From Streptomyces canus 299MFChir4.1 (GTDB taxonomy: Bacteria; Actinomycetota; Actinomycetes; Streptomycetales; Streptomycetaceae): a stretch of 64,000 nt of DNA. Position 1 is the stretch's first letter; each line of letters starts with the position of its first letter. The position numbers were made by a program, and so were the translations under genes. Positions 59,537 through 64,000 of the stretch are shown here, piece after piece. Location of the stretch: the NCBI RefSeq assembly GCF_000383615.1, contig NZ_KB911583.1:479369-543368 (forward strand), given 5' to 3'. Below the pieces are notes generated by a model. The model was not told the DNA's origin, did no database searches, and saw nothing but the letters and a program-made list of their open reading frames with translations.

Positions 59537-60616
59537 ATGCGCAAGTCATCCCTCCGCCGTTCCTGCGCGGCCCTCGCCGCCGGCACCTCGCTCGCCCTCG
59601 CGCTCACCGCGTGCGGCGGCACCACCAAGAAGGACGTGCAGGACGAGGGCGCCTCAGCGGCCTCCACCGCCAAGGCCGACCCCAACGCGGCCACCAAGAA
59701 GGGTTTGACCGTCGGGTTCCTGCCCAAGCAGGTCAACAACCCGTACTTCACCTCCGCGGACAAGGGCGGCGAGAAGGCGCTGACCGAACTGGGCAGCAAG
59801 TACAAGGAGGTCGGTCCGTCCAGCGCCACCGACACCGCCGGCCAGGTCTCCTACGTCAACATGCTCACCCAGCAGCAGGTCAACGCGATGGCCGTGTCCG
59901 CGCAGGACCCGGGCGCCCTGTGCACCGCGCTGAAGCAGGCCATGAAGAACGACATCAAGGTCGTCACCTACGACTCCGACACCAAGGCCGACTGCCGCAA
60001 CGCCTTCGTCTCGCAGGCCTCCGCCGAGGACCTCGGCCGCACCGAGGTGCAGCTGCTCGCCGAGCAGATCGGCTACAAGGGCGAGATCGCGATGCTGTCC
60101 GCCGCCCAGACGGCGACGAACCAGAACACCTGGATCGACTTCATGAAGGACGAGCTGAAGGACCCGAAGTACAAGAACATCAAGCTCGTCAAGGTCGCGT
60201 ACGGCAACGACGACGCCCAGCAGTCCTTCCAGCAGACCCAGGGCCTGCTCCAGGAGTACCCGAACCTGAAGGGGATCATCTCCCCGACCACGGTCGGCAT
60301 CAAGGCGGCGGCCCAGTACCTCTCCGGCTCCAAGTACAAGGGCAAGGTCAAGCTGACCGGCCTCGGCACCCCCAACGACATGCGCAAGTACGTCAAGAAC
60401 GGCACCGTCGAGGGCTTCGAGCTGTGGGACCCGGCGAAGCTCGGCGCGCTGGCCGCCCAGACCGCCGTCGCGCTGGTCTCCGGTCAGATCACCGGCAAGG
60501 AGGGCGAGACCTTCAAGGCCGGCGGCACCACGTACACCATCGGCAAGGACGGCGTGATCAACCTCGGCAAGCCGACCGTGTTCACCGCCAAGAACATCGA
60601 CCAGTTCAACTTCTGA
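59537..60616 (+). CDS. rhaS: rhamnose ABC transporter substrate-binding lipoprotein
   Basis: A 359-residue lipoprotein: signal peptide with lipobox LALTAC (Cys at about residue 27), then a Peripla_BP_4 sugar-binding fold (VGFLPKQVNNPYFTSADKGG, SAQDPGALCTALKQAMKND, VVTYDSDTKADCRNAFVSQA). It captures rhamnose outside the membrane for the two permeases and the ATPase. ATG 59537 has AAAGGA upstream. The 134-bp gap with a repeat may allow higher expression of this subunit, as is common for binding proteins. Confidence 0.9.
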   Translation: MRKSSLRRSCAALAAGTSLALALTACGGTTKKDVQDEGASAASTAKADPNAATKKGLTVGFLPKQVNNPYFTSADKGGEKALTELGSKYKEVGPSSATDTAGQVSYVNMLTQQQVNAMAVSAQDPGALCTALKQAMKNDIKVVTYDSDTKADCRNAFVSQASAEDLGRTEVQLLAEQIGYKGEIAMLSAAQTATNQNTWIDFMKDELKDPKYKNIKLVKVAYGNDDAQQSFQQTQGLLQEYPNLKGIISPTTVGIKAAAQYLSGSKYKGKVKLTGLGTPNDMRKYVKNGTVEGFELWDPAKLGALAAQTAVALVSGQITGKEGETFKAGGTTYTIGKDGVINLGKPTVFTAKNIDQFNF

Positions 60617-60641
60617 TCGCCCTCTCAAGGAGCGGTACTTC

Positions 60642-60962
60642 ATGCAGCGCGTCTGTTTCCTCCTCAAGGTCCGTGAGGACCGGATCGCCGAGTACCGCGA
60701 ACGCCACGCCGCCGTGTGGCCGGAGATGCTGGAAGCGCTCTCGGCCACCGGCTGGCACAACTACTCGCTCTTCGTGCGCGACGACGGACTGCTCGTCGGC
60801 TACCTGGAGACCGAGGACTTCGAGGCCGCCAAGGCCGGTATGGAAGCCACCGAGGTCAACGCCCGCTGGCAGGCCGAGATGGGCGGTTTCTTCGAGTCCC
60901 TCGACGGAGCCCGCCCGGACGAGGCGATGAAACCGCTCACCGAGGTGTTCCACCTCGCCTGA
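60642..60962 (+). CDS. rhaM: L-rhamnose mutarotase
   Basis: A 106-residue dimeric ferredoxin-like-fold protein. Active-site segments are RVCFLLKVREDRIAEYRERH with the His, AVWPEMLEAL, HNYSLFVRDDGLLVGYLE, and the terminal FHLA. It interconverts alpha and beta anomers of L-rhamnose so that isomerase gets its preferred form. Length equals the family norm (about 104). It starts 25 bp after the binding-protein gene with AAGGAG upstream. Confidence 0.93.
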   Translation: MQRVCFLLKVREDRIAEYRERHAAVWPEMLEALSATGWHNYSLFVRDDGLLVGYLETEDFEAAKAGMEATEVNARWQAEMGGFFESLDGARPDEAMKPLTEVFHLA

Positions 60963-60986
60963 CCTTCCCCATCAGGAGCCGCATCC

Positions 60987-62411
60987 ATGAGAAGGCGCAC
61001 GCTGCTCGCAGGTGCCATCGTGTCCGCCATGTCCACCTCCGCGCTCACCGGCGGCACAGCCCGCGCCGCCGACCCCGGTCCCTCCGTCACCCGGACCGGC
61101 ACCACCACCCTCGACGGCCAGGCGGTCTTCTTCGTCTCCTACGACGGCCTCGTCAACAACAACTCGTTCCAGAAGAACGGCCTGCTGACCTACAAGGGCT
61201 ACCAGTACGCCGTCTGGTACACCGCCGACAAGAACGCCGTCGTCGGCCGCCGCGTCGTCGGCGGGAGCACCTGGTCCACGGTCCAGGTCGGCCACACGCT
61301 GAAGACCAGCGACTCCCACAACGTCATCTCCATGGGCGTCTCCAAGGTGGACGGCCGCCTCCACCTCAACATGGACTCGCACAGCGACGGCTTCACCTAC
61401 GTCAAGTCGGCCGCCGGGCTCATGGACAACCCGTCCGGACTGAGCTGGACCGCCGCCCGGTTCGGCGCGCCCCAGTCCACCCTGGACGGCCTGGCCCTCA
61501 CCTCGCAGTTCACCTACCCGCAGTTCGTCGCCACTCCCGACGGCAGGCTCCAGCTCGGCTACCGGGCCGGGATATCCGGCAACGGCCGCAACGCCCTCGC
61601 GGAGTACGACGGTTCGGCCTGGACCGACCTCGGGGAGTGGTCCGGCTCGACGGGCACCTACACCAGCGAGCACGGCTCCTCGACGGCCCGCAACATGTAC
61701 CTGCACGGCATCGACTACGACCGGAACGGCCGGCTGCACTCCTTCTTCACCTGGCGCGAGCAGAACGGCGCCGTGATGTGCAACAGCGGCGGCATCACCA
61801 ACCACGACACCGGCTACGTCTACTCCGACGACCGCGGCCGCACCTGGCGCAACAACGCCGGCACCGTCGTCGGCACCACCGGCGGCTCCGACAAGGTCGC
61901 CGTCACCGACAGCGGCCTGGTCATCGACGCGCTGAACCCGGACCACTCCCTGATGAACCAGGAGAGCCAGTCCACGGACTCCTCGGGACTGCCGCACGCG
62001 ATCATCAGTTACGTCCCCGGCCGCTTCGGCCAGTGCACCACGAACTACGTCTTCGACCGCACCGCGGGCGGCCGCGCCTTCCACGTCCGCAAGAACTCCT
62101 CGGGCACCTGGCAGAAGACCGAGATCCCGGTCGTGCTCGGCTCCAGCCAGCGCACCAAGCTGATCCTGGACAAGTACGACAACGCCTACGCGATCTTCCC
62201 GTTCGGCCGGATCGCCGCCGCGTCCAAGGCGTCCGGGTACACCGACTGGAAGATCCTGTTCGACGGCAGCGGCCTCAACGCCTTCGGCGAGGTGGTGATC
62301 GACGAGACGCGGGTGGCGCAGGACAACGTGCTGTCGTTCATGTACCAGGAGAAATCCAACGGTACGACCCCCTCGGCGCTCCACGTCGTCGACTTCGTGT
62401 TGCCCGCCTGA
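60987..62411 (+). CDS. secreted BNR-4 beta-propeller protein, possible rhamnosyl-uronate lyase or rhamnosidase
   Basis: A 474-residue exported protein. The signal MRRRTLLAGAIVSAMSTSAL is cleaved near ARA at about residue 27. The rest is a BNR_4-type propeller: GYQYAVWYTADKNAVVGRR, SDSHNVISMGVSKVDGRLHL with a conserved His, SQFTYPQFVATPDGRLQLGY, MYLHGIDYDRNGRLHSFFTW and TGYVYSDDRGRTW. This fold includes GH145 rhamnosidases and PL24/25/27 lyases that act on rhamnose linked to uronic acid. Lying 24 bp after rhaM in the uptake operon, it may release rhamnose-containing units outside the cell. The activity is inferred from fold and context only. Confidence 0.8.
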   Translation: MRRRTLLAGAIVSAMSTSALTGGTARAADPGPSVTRTGTTTLDGQAVFFVSYDGLVNNNSFQKNGLLTYKGYQYAVWYTADKNAVVGRRVVGGSTWSTVQVGHTLKTSDSHNVISMGVSKVDGRLHLNMDSHSDGFTYVKSAAGLMDNPSGLSWTAARFGAPQSTLDGLALTSQFTYPQFVATPDGRLQLGYRAGISGNGRNALAEYDGSAWTDLGEWSGSTGTYTSEHGSSTARNMYLHGIDYDRNGRLHSFFTWREQNGAVMCNSGGITNHDTGYVYSDDRGRTWRNNAGTVVGTTGGSDKVAVTDSGLVIDALNPDHSLMNQESQSTDSSGLPHAIISYVPGRFGQCTTNYVFDRTAGGRAFHVRKNSSGTWQKTEIPVVLGSSQRTKLILDKYDNAYAIFPFGRIAAASKASGYTDWKILFDGSGLNAFGEVVIDETRVAQDNVLSFMYQEKSNGTTPSALHVVDFVLPA

Positions 62412-62491
62412 TCATGACCGGTGTGGGGGCGGCTCGACGATAATGTGAAGGTCGTCCTGTCGCCCCTCGTCTCCCTGGAGGTTCCTGCCCG

Positions 62492-63517
62492 ATGGTCCAG
62501 TCGGTGGGTATCAAGGACGTCGCCCGAGCCGCCGGAGTCTCCGTCGGCACGGTCTCGAACGTCATCAATCGTCCGGACTCCGTCGCCACCGAGACCCGGG
62601 CGCGCGTCCTGTCCGCGATAGACCGGCTCGGCTATGTCCGCAGCGAGTCCGCCCGCCAGCTGCGCGCGGGCCGCAGCCGGATCATGGGCCTGCTCGTGCT
62701 CGACATGGGCAACCCCTTCTTCGTCGACGTCGCACGCGGCGCCGAGCGGGCCGCCCGTGAGGACGGCCTCGGCGTGATGGTCTGCAACAGCGCCCAGAGC
62801 GCGAGCGAGGAGGCGGAGTACCTGTCCCTCTTCGCCGAGCAGCGGGTCCGCGGAGTCCTGCTCACCCCGACCGACGCCTCCGGCCGCAACATCGACTCCT
62901 TCCGCCGCCACGGCATCCCCTTCGTCCTCGTCGACCGGGTCGCCGAGGGCACCACGGAGTGCTCGGTCTCCGTCGACGACGTCGCGGGCGGGGCCCTGGC
63001 CGTACGCCACCTCGTGGACGCCGGGCACCGCTCCATCGCCTACGTCAGCGGCCCGCCCGGCCTCAACCAGGTTCGCGACCGCCGCACCGGCGCCCTGAAC
63101 GCTCTCGCCGAGGCGGGCCTGGGCCCCGACCACCTGCGCGAGCTGCCCACCGAACGTCTCGACGTGGCCGCGGGCCGGGACGCCGGCGCCCGCCTGCTCG
63201 GCCTCGCGGACCGTCCGACCGCCGTGTTCTGCGCCAACGACCTGCTCGCCCTCGGCGTGCTGCAGGCCATGTACGCGGCGGGGATCACGGTCCCCGACGA
63301 CCTCGCCATCGTCGGCTACGACGACATCGAGTTCGCCGCCGCCGCGGCCGTCCCGCTCACCTCCGTCCGCCAGCCGGCCGTCACCATGGGCGCCCTGGCC
63401 GCCGAACTGCTCCTGGAGGAGACGGAGGCGGAGACCACCGGCAAGCGCCACGAGCACCGCCGGGTGGTGCTCCAGCCCGAACTGGTGGTGCGGCGCTCCA
63501 GCCTGGCTGCCCGCTGA
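62492..63517 (+). CDS. LacI-family regulator, probable rhamnose repressor
   Basis: A 341-residue LacI protein. HTH VGIKDVARAAGVSVGTVSNVI is at residues 3-23, hinge VRSESARQLRAGRSR, then an effector domain with DMGNPFFVDVARGAERAA, SVSVDDVAGGALAVRHLV and FCANDLLALGVLQAMY, VGYDDIEFAA. ATG 62492 has CTGGAGG 10 bases upstream. It lies 80 bp after the propeller gene, and GATAAT at about 62438 could be its own -10. It is the best candidate to bind the TGAA..TTCA operators at rhaI, rhaT and GH78. Confidence 0.87.
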   Translation: MVQSVGIKDVARAAGVSVGTVSNVINRPDSVATETRARVLSAIDRLGYVRSESARQLRAGRSRIMGLLVLDMGNPFFVDVARGAERAAREDGLGVMVCNSAQSASEEAEYLSLFAEQRVRGVLLTPTDASGRNIDSFRRHGIPFVLVDRVAEGTTECSVSVDDVAGGALAVRHLVDAGHRSIAYVSGPPGLNQVRDRRTGALNALAEAGLGPDHLRELPTERLDVAAGRDAGARLLGLADRPTAVFCANDLLALGVLQAMYAAGITVPDDLAIVGYDDIEFAAAAAVPLTSVRQPAVTMGALAAELLLEETEAETTGKRHEHRRVVLQPELVVRRSSLAAR

Positions 63518-63620
63518 CCCGCAAGTCAGTAAGATTTCATGATCGAAGGGGTCGGTCGGCGGACGAACATGTGCTGAACTGGGACGCGCCCTGAAGAATC
63601 CGTCCGTCCCGGGAGCCCAG

Positions 63621-64000
63621 TTGTCCGCGACCTACCGCCAGCCCGGCCTCGTCCTCACCGACCGCCGCTTCAGCGTCCCCCTCGACCATGACGACCCGGC
63701 CGGGGAGACGATCGAGCTCTACGCCCGTGAGGCCGTGGCGAGCGACAAGGCGGGCCAGAACCTGCCGTGGCTGGTCTACCTCCAGGGCGGGCCCGGCTTC
63801 GGCGCGAACCGATTCGTCGGCAAGGGGGGCTGGTTCGGGCGGGCCCTGAAGGAGTACCGCGTCCTCCTGCTCGACCAGCGCGGTACGGGCCACTCCAGCC
63901 CCGCCAACCGCCAGACCCTCCCGCTGCGCGGCGGCGCCGCCGAACAGGCCGACTACCTGGCCCGCTTCCGCGCCGACTCCATCGTCCGCGACTGCGAGGC
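63621..64000 (+). CDS. alpha/beta hydrolase, S33 prolyl-aminopeptidase-like (partial, runs off the window)
   Basis: The start is TTG 63621 with GGGAG about seven bases upstream. The first 126 residues are visible: FSVPLDHDDPAGETIELYAR, then LPWLVYLQGGPGFGANR (oxyanion-hole HGGP-type motif) and VLLLDQRGTGHSSPANRQTL. This is the N-terminus of S33-type prolyl aminopeptidases (proline iminopeptidases). The nucleophile Ser lies beyond the window. It is not obviously part of the rhamnose locus. Confidence 0.8.
   Translation, partial: MSATYRQPGLVLTDRRFSVPLDHDDPAGETIELYAREAVASDKAGQNLPWLVYLQGGPGFGANRFVGKGGWFGRALKEYRVLLLDQRGTGHSSPANRQTLPLRGGAAEQADYLARFRADSIVRDCE

Noticed and set aside
1..64000. tRNA, rRNA or riboswitch genes
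   Set aside because: I looked for tRNA arms, rRNA-like AT-richer conserved blocks and known riboswitch cores in the intergenic regions and saw none. A covariance-model search would be needed to exclude small RNAs.

Overview
The window is high-GC actinobacterial DNA, almost certainly a Streptomyces chromosome. The signs are third-position GC close to saturation, many GTG and a few TTG starts, 4-bp ATGA/GTGA overlaps inside operons, Tat/Sec-exported carbohydrate-active enzymes carrying RICIN and AbfB modules, and a well-known streptomycete-type intergenic repeat. No rRNA, tRNA, CRISPR array or phage was seen.

Layout. (1) 0.1-7.7 kb: a DUF2993 lipid-binding-type protein, a TetR regulator, and a divergent five-gene aromatic-catabolism operon (extradiol dioxygenase, FAH-family hydrolase, MhpA-like hydroxylase, acetoacetyl-CoA-synthetase-type ligase, DoxX). 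(2) 7.7-17.4 kb: an arabinan/arabinoside island bounded by two decayed transposases. It holds a GH127-RICIN enzyme, a truncated alginate-lyase-type relic, and GH43-AbfB, GH54-AbfB and GH43-AbfB genes. (3) 17.4-21.7 kb: three secreted proteins on the minus strand (RICIN/beta-helix protein, GH19 chitinase, NPP1 cytolysin), headed by a promoter whose spacer contains a DasR-type dre element. (4) 21.8-28.2 kb: a small membrane protein, YihY/BrkB, PAP2, and a three-domain kinase/barrel/class III aminotransferase coupled to a LacI regulator. (5) 28.2-33.6 kb: two GH35 beta-galactosidases plus a LacI regulator. (6) 33.7-38.9 kb: a YheO-type regulator with a serine/threonine dehydratase, a cupin, a divergent MDR/SDR pair with two TetR-type operators, and a HEAT-repeat gene whose 3' end is tandemly duplicated. 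(7) 38.9-44.8 kb: VWA/MoxR pair, ABC exporter, one frameshifted gene, one orphan gene. (8) 44.9-63.5 kb: a complete L-rhamnose locus. (9) The start of an S33-type hydrolase runs off the right end.

The rhamnose locus reads as a whole pathway. An ABC importer (rhaTPQS) with mutarotase (rhaM) and an exported BNR-4 propeller enzyme is divergent from rhaI, a fused rhamnulose-1-phosphate aldolase/dehydrogenase, rhaB and lutABC. A cytoplasmic GH78 rhamnosidase converges on lutC, and a LacI regulator sits at the far end. Similar TGAA-N4-TTCA-like operators lie at three of these promoters. The product lactaldehyde can be oxidised to lactate by the fused dehydrogenase and then to pyruvate by LutABC.

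Most functions are inferred from motifs and family knowledge by eye; no database search was possible. Promoter and operator calls are pattern matches only.
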